The notes under the pieces are model-generated. The model was given only the letters and a program-made list of their open reading frames with translations, did no database searches and was not told where the DNA came from. The translations under genes and the position numbers were made by a program. This document shows, piece after piece, positions 35,837 to 43,438 of a DNA stretch of 45,775 nucleotides (its first letter is position 1; the number at the start of each line of letters is the position of its first letter). Origin of the DNA: Planctomycetota bacterium (GTDB lineage: Bacteria; Planctomycetota; Planctomycetia; Pirellulales; Thermoguttaceae); NCBI GenBank assembly GCA_029550925.1, contig JAKPGL010000073.1, positions 1-45,775 on the forward strand, read 5' to 3'.

Positions 35837-36655
35837 ATGAGTTGTCCGCCGGTCGAAATCGCCTTAGAAGTAGCAAAATTTTCCTTCCGATTCGGGCAGA
35901 AGGTGATCTTGGAGGACATTTCTTTCCAGGTCCGGCGGGGCGAATATGTGTCGATCATCGGGCCGAACGGTGCGGGGAAAACCACATTATTAAAATGCCT
36001 CACCGGCATTTACCCGGGCGGCCAAGGCGTGATCCGCTGGTTTGGCCGACCGCTTGGAGAATATAAGCAGAAGGAATTGGCCCGGCGGATTAGCTATGTG
36101 CCGCAGGCCGACGGCCGTCTGCCACCTTTTACCGTCGAAGAGTTTGTGTTGTTGGGACGGTATCCGTATCTGAGCCCGTTTACGACGATTCAACCGGAAG
36201 ACCTGCAGGCAGCCCGCCAGGCGATGGAAGCCGCCCAAGTCATGCAGTTTGCCGACCGATTATTAGAAACCCTAAGCGGCGGGGAACGGCAGAAGGTGTT
36301 TCTGGCCGCCGCCTTGGCTCAAGGCGCGGATGTGCTTCTGCTGGACGAGCCGACCACGTTTTTAGACTATCGGTGTCAGGCGGAGATTCGGCAACTTTTG
36401 CGACGGCTAAACGGGACTGGACGAACCATCCTGGCGGTTACCCATGACGTAAACCCAGCCGTCCTGGATAGCCGCCGTCTGTTGGCCCTCCGGGAAGGTC
36501 GCATCGTGTTTTGCGGACCGCCGGACGAACTGATGCAACCGGAGGTCCTTCGGAGTATTTACAACGCCGAGTTGGTCTTGACGCCGCATCCGAGCACCGG
36601 TCAGCCGATCATCGTGCCGGACGCCCCGGCAACGTCAACGTTTGATTCCCATTGA
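35837..36655 (+). CDS. ABC importer ATP-binding protein (BtuD/FecE-like)
   Basis: A 272-residue ATPase. The ATG 35837 is chosen because GGAGGG precedes it by seven bases and the first residues enter the ABC fold; an upstream in-frame start at 35699 has no family similarity. Walker A GPNGAGKTT is near residue 41, Q-loop ISYVPQADGRLPPFTVEEFVLLGRYPY near 88, signature LSGGERQ near 146, Walker B VLLLDEPTTFLD near 165, H-loop AVTHD near 200. The PQADGRLPPFTVEE segment is typical of iron/B12 ATPases. It couples to the permease 6 bases downstream. Confidence 0.93.
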   Translation: MSCPPVEIALEVAKFSFRFGQKVILEDISFQVRRGEYVSIIGPNGAGKTTLLKCLTGIYPGGQGVIRWFGRPLGEYKQKELARRISYVPQADGRLPPFTVEEFVLLGRYPYLSPFTTIQPEDLQAARQAMEAAQVMQFADRLLETLSGGERQKVFLAAALAQGADVLLLDEPTTFLDYRCQAEIRQLLRRLNGTGRTILAVTHDVNPAVLDSRRLLALREGRIVFCGPPDELMQPEVLRSIYNAELVLTPHPSTGQPIIVPDAPATSTFDSH

Positions 36656-36661
36656 ATTCCC

Positions 36662-37675
36662 ATGAGTAAAGAGCGAGCTTTTTTGTACATCTTGGCCGGG
36701 TTGGCCCTCGTGGTGCTTCTGACGGCCCCGTTTGTGGGTATGGAGACCATCTGGCCGCAGACGCTGTGGAACGAACCGGCCAGCCCTTTGGCCGCGATTT
36801 TTTGGAAGATTCGCTTGCCGCGCGTGCTGGCGGCGTTTTTGGCCGGGGCGGTGCTGGCCGTTAGCGGCGCCGCCTTGCAGGCCGTGTTCCGCAATCCTCT
36901 GGCTGAGCCGTTCACCTTGGGTGTTTCCAGCGGAGCAGCGTTGGGGGCGGCCCTGGCCATGTATCTGGCCCTGCCGCCTGCCCTGATCCTTCATCTGATG
37001 GGGACCACCTGGAATATCCCCACCCTGCCGTGGTGTGCGCTGGCCGGGGCGCTGGCGGCCATCGGGCTGGTCTATGGGCTGACCCGGCTTCGGAGCGGCT
37101 TTTCCAGCACCACCCTGCTCTTGGCCGGCGTGGCCGTCAGCTTCTTCTTCTCCAGTATGGTGCTTTTTCTACAGTATGTGAGCGACCCGACCCGCACCTT
37201 CCACATGATCCGCTGGGTCATGGGCGGATTGGACCGGATCGTCGGGTACGACGACCTGCTGGCCATGGCGCCGTTTGCCCTGGCCGGGACGCTCCTCATC
37301 CTGTTTCGGCGATATGAACTGGACCTGTTGCTTACCGGCGAAGAATTGGCCATTGCCCGGGGGGTGGAGGTGGTACAGGTCAAACAGCTCCTGTTCGCAG
37401 CGGCGTCGCTCTTGGTGGCCGGCGTGGTGGCCGTGTGTGGGCCGATCGGCTTTGTCGGCCTGATCGCCCCGCATATTTGCCGACTGTTGGTCGGTCCCCG
37501 GCATGGCCGATTGCTAGTGGCTTCGATTTGCTTTGGCGGCCTGTTTCTGGTGCTGGCCGACACGCTGGCCCGCACCCTGCTAGCCCCAACGGAACTGCCC
37601 GTCGGAATCCTTACCGCGCTAAGCGGCGGCCCCTTCTTCCTCTGGCTCCTCCTGCGAAGCAAACAAACGCTGTAA
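36662..37675 (+). CDS. ABC importer permease (FecCD/BtuC-like)
   Basis: A 337-residue inner-membrane permease, the normal length, with about ten hydrophobic segments. Family marks: RLPRVLAAFLAGAVLAVSGAALQAVFRNPLAEPFTLG near residues 51-88, VCGPIGFVGLIAPHICRLLVG near 258-278, and a final PTELPVGILTALSGGPFFLWLL. The middle segment RWVMGGL fits too. It probably dimerises and pairs with the ATPase dimer. It starts six bases after the ATPase stop, so the two are likely translated together. Confidence 0.94.
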   Translation: MSKERAFLYILAGLALVVLLTAPFVGMETIWPQTLWNEPASPLAAIFWKIRLPRVLAAFLAGAVLAVSGAALQAVFRNPLAEPFTLGVSSGAALGAALAMYLALPPALILHLMGTTWNIPTLPWCALAGALAAIGLVYGLTRLRSGFSSTTLLLAGVAVSFFFSSMVLFLQYVSDPTRTFHMIRWVMGGLDRIVGYDDLLAMAPFALAGTLLILFRRYELDLLLTGEELAIARGVEVVQVKQLLFAAASLLVAGVVAVCGPIGFVGLIAPHICRLLVGPRHGRLLVASICFGGLFLVLADTLARTLLAPTELPVGILTALSGGPFFLWLLLRSKQTL

Positions 37676-37736
37676 ACCGCATCCCTCCCGAAGAGCGACC
37701 TCCCCCCTCTCTTACCTCCTGGATTTTCAGGGAATC

Positions 37737-39128
37737 CTATGGGCCGGTGCGGGGGTTTTGTTGGAAGTAGCGGGCGATAGCTCGGCCCAGCGAGCGGCCG
37801 ACGGCCATATAGCCGTCGATGGTGCTCTCTGGCGTCTCCCAGGGGGTTTCCAGGCACAGGGCGGCTACATGGGGCCGGCAATGCAGCACCACCCAACTCT
37901 TGCTCATCCGGTCCCAGCGAGGATCATACTTGACGCCGGCGGTGCGGGGTTTTTCGGCCAGGCGCATCGGCTGGGTGATTTCGGCCTTGGCCGCCTCTAA
38001 AAATCGCACAATGTTCCGTCGGCCCGGCTCCTTGAGCACTTCCTCCGGCGGAATGAAAAAGAACGGTTGCCGATCTCCCCGGCCTGGATTGTGTAGGTCT
38101 AAAAGTAGGTCCATCCGACCCTGCTCATCCCATTGGCGGATGGCCGATTGCACGGCCTGAACCTCTGCCCAATGAGGCTGGGAGGACCAATCCCGGTTAT
38201 GATCCTGCGGCTTTTGCTCTTTGCCGCCGGCGCCGCGGCAGACATTATCCACATCCATGATCGGCACGATATTCAGGGCGGCTTTTTTGCGAAGCTCCCC
38301 AGCGGCAGGTTCGTCAGAAAGGAGCCAGTCGATCAGTCCCCAGGCCACCCAACTGCTGCCGGTTTCCCAGGCGTGTTGCCGGGCAATCACCCAGACGCCA
38401 AACCGCTCCGAGTCTGGCAAACCGGGTTCGGCAATCCGAAGGGCAGGCACAGATCGACCCTCCCGAGACCGGCAAAGCTCGAACTTTTGGACCCAGGGGG
38501 CTTTCTGGGCTGCTTCGGTCAGCAACCGCTCCGCATCCGAAAGCCGAAACGGCGGCCCCCAGGCAAAATAGGCTTCCGGGCCGTTGATCTTCTGCTGATA
38601 GACGATCCGGTCTTTGTGTCGCTCTCCTGGAGCGGTATGTTGCCAGGTTTTGCCGTCCAGAGAAAAACTGGCCCGGTCCGGTTTTCCCCAATCGCCCAGC
38701 CCGCCGGTTACTTCCAGGGTAATTACCTGGCCGGGCTGGACGCCGGTAACATGTACGAACCACCAACATGTCCAGCCGTGGTCTTTGTGCTCGGTGGGCC
38801 GAATTCGAATCAGCCCCCGCTCCTGGTCGATCGCCTCCACCAGGCCGGAGCCGTTCTCGAAATCGCTTCGGCATTCCAGTCGGCCAGCTGCCGGTTGGGC
38901 CGCTCCGGAGGCATCCTTCGGCCCGATCAAATCAGCCGAAACTGCCTGAATATCCGATGCTGGAAAGCCGTCGGCCCTCAAAAGATCGGGGTTACTGCTG
39001 GCAGCCAAAAGCAAAAGAACCCAAACCACCCGTGGGGCTGGGAGAGTTTGCCAGCCAGGCAGAAACAGCCTGGTTTTCCAGAAAAAGAGAGATTCACCAA
39101 CTCGCCGGCTTTTTGGATAGATGTTCAT
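37737..39128 (-). CDS. M14-type zinc carboxypeptidase-like protein
   Basis: A 463-residue exported protein. A hydrophobic segment (VVWVLLLLAASS) near 35-46 follows a long basic leader, so the start may be later. Residues about 80-200 form an N-terminal beta-sandwich like that of cytosolic carboxypeptidases (SDFENGSG, GWTCWWFVHVTGV). The peptidase part has the zinc and catalytic signatures: RQHAWETG (HxxE) near 249-254, DHNRDW near 307, LDLHNPG near 341 (third zinc ligand) and LCLETPWE near 418 (catalytic Glu). Enzymes of this branch trim C-terminal residues such as glutamate from peptides; its substrate here is unknown. It follows the TPR-protein gene by 59 bases on the same strand. Confidence 0.85.
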   Translation of the reverse strand: MNIYPKSRRVGESLFFWKTRLFLPGWQTLPAPRVVWVLLLLAASSNPDLLRADGFPASDIQAVSADLIGPKDASGAAQPAAGRLECRSDFENGSGLVEAIDQERGLIRIRPTEHKDHGWTCWWFVHVTGVQPGQVITLEVTGGLGDWGKPDRASFSLDGKTWQHTAPGERHKDRIVYQQKINGPEAYFAWGPPFRLSDAERLLTEAAQKAPWVQKFELCRSREGRSVPALRIAEPGLPDSERFGVWVIARQHAWETGSSWVAWGLIDWLLSDEPAAGELRKKAALNIVPIMDVDNVCRGAGGKEQKPQDHNRDWSSQPHWAEVQAVQSAIRQWDEQGRMDLLLDLHNPGRGDRQPFFFIPPEEVLKEPGRRNIVRFLEAAKAEITQPMRLAEKPRTAGVKYDPRWDRMSKSWVVLHCRPHVAALCLETPWETPESTIDGYMAVGRSLGRAIARYFQQNPRTGP

Positions 39129-39187
39129 TCAAACCTCCCACACGAGAAACCCTTTGAGCCGATCCGCTACCGTTTTCATCGTCTGTT

Positions 39188-40426
39188 TTACAGTCGGCGT
39201 AAGAAGGGGTCAATGTGGGCGGTATTGGGGGCGGCTAGCCGGGCCGCTTCCAGAAACGAACGCCGCGCCTGGTCCCGCATCTGGTCGAAATAAAACATGA
39301 TCCCCAAGAGAAACAACAGGTCAGGATCGTTCGGTTTGGCCGCTGCTGCGCCGGCCAAGGCGTTTCGATGGGCCACCCGCTCGGCCTCCTGCGGTCCATA
39401 AAGCACAGAAAGCCGAAATCCGCTGGCCGGCCAATTCGGGTCCAGTCGCAAAGCCTGTTTGAACGCCTGCGCAGCCTCTGCATACTTGCCCAGGGCCGCC
39501 AAAGCAAACCCCATGTGCAGATGGGCTTCCGGAAGTTGGGGGTCCAACCGAGCAGCTTCCCGGTAGCGTCCGAGGGCGTCGGCGTATTTTTTATTGGCGA
39601 AATGAGCGTCGCCGAAATCCACCAGAAGCATGGCCCGCTGGGGATTTTGCCCGGCATCTGGGACGTTATTCCCTCCAGGGGGGCCTTCCTTTTCGCGTCC
39701 TTCCAGAACGAGCGGCGGATTGAGATTCGGCTGGTTCGGGGCCTTCGGTGCCGGCGCTTGGTCGCCAAGGGGCCCCGCCCCTAGATTGCCAACTCGGTTC
39801 GGGGCAAGTGGCCGAGAACTACTGTCTTGCTGACTGGACGGAGGCGCCGAAAACCAATGCTCCACCCCCATCAGGCGAAGCACCGACCGGGGACCATACC
39901 CAGCTGCATCCGGATCCACAAAGATCGGCCCATAGGGGATATACACCGGCGGCGGGGGCGGCGGATATGGCCAGGGATAGCCCGGCCAATACGGCCTGTA
40001 GTAATAGTAGTAATAGCGATAGGGAGGTCGAGGCGATCGGTCGCCAGTAGGACCATGTCTTTCACGGAAATCTTGAGCATCTTTAGAAGGCTTGGGGGGG
40101 CTGGTAGGTTTAATGAAGTCGATATGTCCGGGGCCGGTAATCTGGGGAGAATCTTTGGCGGGGGGCTTACTGGGTTGGCCCTCAGCGGCCCCTGCCAGCG
40201 ACAAACCGGTCAGGAGAACCAACCCCGCAAACCCAGCGGCCAGGAAACGAATCCTTGGGAAGTAAGGGGAATAAAAAGCTACGTTCGCGGGGAACCAAGC
40301 CGCGGAGAACGATTCTTCCGATAAAGAAGTCCAAGCCCAAGGAAACAATTTTTGTAGGCTTAGAAACCGGAAGTTCCCCTTTTCCCAAATGCCTCTCTGT
40401 TGGGTGAGGAAAGGCCCCCTTTTCAT
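39188..40426 (-). CDS. TPR protein with Tyr/Pro-rich segment
   Basis: A 412-residue predicted envelope protein. AGGAGGG precedes the ATG by eight bases, which decides the start even though the hydrophobic segment (RFLAAGFAGLVLLTGLSLAGAA) lies at about 61-82, far inside; it may act as a membrane anchor. Residues about 135-165 are a striking Tyr/Pro run (RYYYYYYRPYWPGYPW followed by PPPPPP). A disordered linker leads to TPR helices from about 270 to 400 (DFGDAHFANKKYADALGRYREAARLDP, AHLHMGFALAALGKYAEAAQAFKQALRLDP, LLFLLGIMFYFDQMRDQARRSFLEAARL). TPRs bind other proteins. The neighbour M14 gene may be in the same operon. Function unknown. Confidence 0.8.
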   Translation of the reverse strand: MKRGPFLTQQRGIWEKGNFRFLSLQKLFPWAWTSLSEESFSAAWFPANVAFYSPYFPRIRFLAAGFAGLVLLTGLSLAGAAEGQPSKPPAKDSPQITGPGHIDFIKPTSPPKPSKDAQDFRERHGPTGDRSPRPPYRYYYYYYRPYWPGYPWPYPPPPPPVYIPYGPIFVDPDAAGYGPRSVLRLMGVEHWFSAPPSSQQDSSSRPLAPNRVGNLGAGPLGDQAPAPKAPNQPNLNPPLVLEGREKEGPPGGNNVPDAGQNPQRAMLLVDFGDAHFANKKYADALGRYREAARLDPQLPEAHLHMGFALAALGKYAEAAQAFKQALRLDPNWPASGFRLSVLYGPQEAERVAHRNALAGAAAAKPNDPDLLFLLGIMFYFDQMRDQARRSFLEAARLAAPNTAHIDPFLRRL

Positions 40427-40687
40427 GGCGGATGCCCTCCTGAGGGTGGTAGGCAGAGAAATATATTTCGGCTCTCCTGAGGCAATGATGCACGAAGTGC
40501 GCCAAAAGCCCCTAGAGAAAATTTTTTTCTTAACCTTTTATATTTTAGGTAGTTAGGAGAGCATCGGAAACGCAATTTTAACAAGATCGGCTCGAAGCGC
40601 AATCAAAATGATTTTGACCGTATCTTTTTGATTCCAGATAGCGAATCCTCAAGATACATTCCGAGTCGCCAACCAAGCAATAAAAAA

Positions 40688-40713
40688 AGACGCCCATCTT
40701 TTGATGGGCGTCT
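40688..40713 (-). terminator. Rho-independent terminator
   Basis: AGACGCCCATC (40688-40698), loop TTTT, GATGGGCGTCT (40703-40713), an 11-bp perfect stem. Read on the minus strand it is followed by a run of seven T. It lies 45 bases past the stop codon of the small EKPA-repeat lipoprotein gene and is the clearest terminator in the window. Confidence 0.9.
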
Positions 40714-40757
40714 CCTGAGAAAACCCAGATTCATTCGCCAAACGGCGGGCAATTTCG

Positions 40758-40964
40758 TTAGGATTTTTCGGCCGGTTTTTCGGCGGGTTTTTCGGCCGGT
40801 TTTTCAGCCGGTTTTTCGGCGGGGGCTTCAGCCGGTTTTTCGGCAGGACCGGCAGCGGGCTTTTCCGGCGCCTTGGGGGCGGGCTTTTTCGCTTCGCCGC
40901 CGCAGCCGATCAGGAACATCCCCAACGCCAACACGCACAGCAACAAACCAATCCTCTTCACCAT
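40758..40964 (-). CDS. Small EKPA-repeat lipoprotein
   Basis: A 68-residue lipoprotein: signal peptide with lipobox LIGC near residue 21, followed by a mature part made of the repeated unit EKPA (about eight copies, some with GP or AP changes), ending in KS. The start is ATG 40964, with GAGGAGGT six bases upstream; a GTG just before is too close to the site. The Lys/Glu/Pro/Ala repeat is unstructured and could reach through the periplasm toward peptidoglycan, a role suggested for similar planctomycete peptides but not shown here. It has its own strong ribosome site and terminator, so it is probably expressed alone at a high level. Confidence 0.85.
   Translation of the reverse strand: MVKRIGLLLCVLALGMFLIGCGGEAKKPAPKAPEKPAAGPAEKPAEAPAEKPAEKPAEKPAEKPAEKS
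40769..40864. repeat. 12-bp tandem repeat encoding EKPA units
   Basis: About eight copies of a 12-base unit, CGGCCGGTTTTT with small changes (CAGCCG, CGGCGG), coding for EKPA on the minus strand. The unit keeps the reading frame, so copy number changes would alter protein length without a frameshift. Confidence 0.75.
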
Positions 40965-41163
40965 CACTCGACCTCCTCAAAAAAAGAAAAGACACTTGTG
41001 AACCCGGCAGGAAACCAAATTCCTACCTATCTACCAAGATTTGATCCTGGATACTGGGTTTTTATTCCAGGATTTGATAAATTTTAGGTTACTATTTTGA
41101 GCTGGGAAGCGGAGGGTGATTTCAGGGCCGAAATAGTTAGGTGTCTGAGTCCCCTCTAAAGAA

Positions 41164-41217
41164 GGGTTGAATCGCCCTCTCTAAGGGCAATTGATACATA
41201 GCCCTTTAGAGGGGGCT
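41164..41217. repeat. Imperfect inverted repeat before ECF sigma gene
   Basis: GCCCTCTCTAAGGGC near 41172-41186 and GCCCTTTAGAGGGGGC near 41201-41216 are imperfect inverses. The unit CCCCTCTAAA also occurs at 41151, 17873 and, shortened, at 4019, hinting at a small dispersed repeat. Confidence 0.4.
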
Positions 41218-41275
41218 GTCAAAAATCGGGGAATAATTCCCGGCCCAGGAGAGTCTAGGAAGGTAGGAGGCCGCC

Positions 41276-41857
41276 ATGGCCGCCGAAGGCAATCCGTTGG
41301 ACATAGCCCGGCTGGTGGCCGAGCATCACGAGGCCGTCTATCGGTACGCCTATCGCCTGAGCGGCACCGAAACGGATGCGGAAGACCTGACCCAACAGGT
41401 CTTTTTAATTGCCTGTCAGAAGGGAGGCCAACTGCGGCAGGCCGATTCGGTTCGCTCTTGGCTATTTGCTATTTTGAGAAACTGTTTTTTGAAGTCCCGA
41501 TCGAAACTGGTCCCTACTCCGGCGGGGACCTTGGAAATCCCACTAGAAAATATTCCTCAGCAAGAGAGTCCTCCGCCGGCGATTGATCCAGAACAACTCC
41601 AATATGCTCTGGACCGATTGTCGCCGCAGGATCGAATGATTCTGGGCATGTTTTACTTTGAAAACCTCTCCTATCGGGAGATTGCCGAAAGTTTGCAGAT
41701 ACCCATAGGGACGGTGATGAGTCGGCTGGCGCGTGCCAAGGCGCGTCTGCGGGGACAACTGTTCCCGCATTGGGCCCAGCAAGTGCCGGCCTCTCCACCA
41801 GAGCATCCCTCCAGGGTACCGACTCCGTTAGAAAAGAAACTTCCTGTACGTCCCTAA
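41276..41857 (+). CDS. ECF-type RNA polymerase sigma factor
   Basis: A 193-residue extracytoplasmic-function sigma factor. Region 2 is near residues 10-70 (YRYAYRLSGTETDAEDLTQQVFLIA with the DAED motif, then VRSWLFAILRN). Region 4 is near 108-160 (YALDRLSPQDRMILGMFYFENLSYREIAESLQIPIGTVMSRLARAKARL). A GGAGG-type site precedes the ATG. The C-terminal 30 residues are a Pro-rich tail. It is followed 230 bases later by a probable membrane anti-sigma factor; two hairpins lie between. Confidence 0.93.
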   Translation: MAAEGNPLDIARLVAEHHEAVYRYAYRLSGTETDAEDLTQQVFLIACQKGGQLRQADSVRSWLFAILRNCFLKSRSKLVPTPAGTLEIPLENIPQQESPPPAIDPEQLQYALDRLSPQDRMILGMFYFENLSYREIAESLQIPIGTVMSRLARAKARLRGQLFPHWAQQVPASPPEHPSRVPTPLEKKLPVRP

Positions 41858-41951
41858 GGAGCGTAAACCCAGTCGGGATAGCCAAAAGGGAAAAACCGAA
41901 AGAAAAGCATAAAACGGAAGAATTGTTTCCCAAAATTGCTCTAGAGCGGTA

Positions 41952-41971
41952 ATTTTACTCCCCAGTAAAAT
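41952..41971 (+). repeat. Perfect 8-bp hairpin between ECF sigma and anti-sigma genes
   Basis: ATTTTACT (41952-41959), loop CCCC, AGTAAAAT (41964-41971). It is the first of two hairpins in the 230-base spacer. Confidence 0.6.
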
Positions 41972-41987
41972 AGAAGGATTCCCCAAT

Positions 41988-42021
41988 GCCTCCCCTGAGG
42001 AACCTTTCCTTGGGGGGAGGC
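41988..42021 (+). repeat. Nested hairpin between ECF sigma and anti-sigma genes
   Basis: GCCTCCCC (41988-41995) pairs with GGGGAGGC (42014-42021), enclosing AGGAA-cct-TTCCT. Not followed by a T tract. It may protect or partially stop the transcript. Confidence 0.6.
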
Positions 42022-42087
42022 AGTGCCAAGGGGCCACTCGAAGGAAAGACAAGATGAATAAGCCGAGCCTTTTTTCGAGGACTTCGC

Positions 42088-43140
42088 ATGGCCTCTGTGC
42101 CGGACAAACAGCCCTTTTATGAAGCGATCGAAGCCTGTCGGCCGGGGGGCCGAGATTTGGCCGATCCAGGGCTGGCATTTTTGGCCGACGCCCTGGGTGA
42201 GGATACCACCCTGGCATTCCGGTATCAGTGGTCGCAGACGGTCGATCGGCAGATAGGAGCAGCCTTTGCCGACGTGGCCGTCCCTGACGGTTTAGGCGAC
42301 CGGATTCTGGAAACACTCCGAACCGCTCTGTCGAGCCAACAGCAAGCGGAAACAGCCGCGATTGGCTCGTTGGAAGAGATCAGTTTGGCAGTGGAGAACC
42401 TGGCTGCCGAGGGCTTGGCCGGTGGGGTACCAGCCCAGGCTGATTTTACGGATGCCTCTGAAGAGGGGGTTAAGGAAGCGATTCGATCTCCGGGAAGAGA
42501 GGAAGGAGAACCTGAAGCTGGGCAATCTGGGCAAGAAAGAGAAAATAAAGGATATGCGGCGGCTGAAGAAGTATCGGTACGAACGTCCGGTTCCATCTCT
42601 GGAGGGAAGAAACCTCGCCGATGGGTTTTGGCTTGGGGGTTGGTAGGAGCGGCTGCCGCGGCGGGTTTGCTAGTGGTTTTCTGGCCTGCCGATTCCCCGC
42701 CTCCGTTTTCTCCCGCTCAGATTCAGGCGGAGGCCCTCCAGTTTGCCATGGGGGAAGCAGAAGGAGTGTTCGGTTCCGGTCAACGGTGGGAAGGCCAACC
42801 GGGGGTTGGTCCACTGGCCTTTAGCCGGGCCATTTGGTTCCAAGGGGAAATACGGGTCCGGAAGGTCTCCGGCCTATTGGGCCGAGAAGGCCTGGCCTAT
42901 GATCTGCACAGTTCGGAAGGCGTCCGGGCCACTCTCTATGTAGTACCGTTACATCAGGCCGGCGCTGTCGCGGTGGAAGAAGGACTATTTACAGAACCTC
43001 CTCGATACGACCAGACCGCACGGACCGGAGGGTACTGTGCGGCAGCCTGGCAGGAAAACGGGCTGCTTTATATGCTGGTGGTACATCGAGATTCTTCCCG
43101 TGCCTACTATCAATTCTTTCGGCCCCAGGTAGTAACGTAA
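42088..43140 (+). CDS. Probable membrane anti-sigma factor
   Basis: A 350-residue single-pass membrane protein following an ECF sigma gene. Residues 1-80 are helical with FLADALGEDTTLAFRYQWSQTVDRQIGAAF and VPDGLGDRILETL, a pattern I associate with planctomycete proteins next to ECF sigma genes. There is no HxxxCxxC zinc motif, so it is not a classic ZAS anti-sigma factor. Residues 80-175 are acidic and disordered. The membrane segment is at about 179-198 (WVLAWGLVGAAAAAGLLVVFW). The exported C-terminal domain (about 210-350) is beta-rich (FRATLYVVPL-like strands, GYCAAAWQENGLLYMLVV) and could sense envelope stress. Anti-sigma function is inferred from neighbourhood and topology. Confidence 0.7.
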   Translation: MASVPDKQPFYEAIEACRPGGRDLADPGLAFLADALGEDTTLAFRYQWSQTVDRQIGAAFADVAVPDGLGDRILETLRTALSSQQQAETAAIGSLEEISLAVENLAAEGLAGGVPAQADFTDASEEGVKEAIRSPGREEGEPEAGQSGQERENKGYAAAEEVSVRTSGSISGGKKPRRWVLAWGLVGAAAAAGLLVVFWPADSPPPFSPAQIQAEALQFAMGEAEGVFGSGQRWEGQPGVGPLAFSRAIWFQGEIRVRKVSGLLGREGLAYDLHSSEGVRATLYVVPLHQAGAVAVEEGLFTEPPRYDQTARTGGYCAAAWQENGLLYMLVVHRDSSRAYYQFFRPQVVT

Positions 43141-43438
43141 TTCGCGTTGCGTCTTTTCGGCGGGATTGGGAAGCCTCTGCCTGGGTGTTGGAGCTGTTGT
43201 AGCAGGAATGTGCTCTTTTCTCGGCCTGTTTCCAGACTGGCGGACTCTGGTTTTGTCGGCGCCAGAGGCACTTCTCAAAGGGCCGTTTTGCGGGTAAAAC
43301 GCCTTGAGAAGATGACCTCCCGGCGGCGCCGTCTTGGAGACGGTGCTCAAAGTCGGTCTGACGGAGGAATCCACTCCAACAGAGCGGGTTCCAAGCGGGG
43401 GCAAGACTATTGTTGTTTTTTAGGGAAATCTTTCTTTG
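43141..43438 (+). other. Intergenic region with strong hairpins
   Basis: About 300 bases without a gene. CTTCTCAA (43271-43278) pairs with TTGAGAAG (43304-43311), with an inner CGTTTT-gcgggt-AAAACG stem, together a long near-continuous hairpin. CCGTCT-tgg-AGACGG (43329-43343) follows. Both would lie in the leader of the downstream membrane gene. Confidence 0.5.

Noticed and set aside
38133-39293. 386-codon plus-strand ORF
   Set aside because: Lies opposite the M14 carboxypeptidase-like gene, which has all catalytic motifs; the plus-strand reading has no recognisable features.
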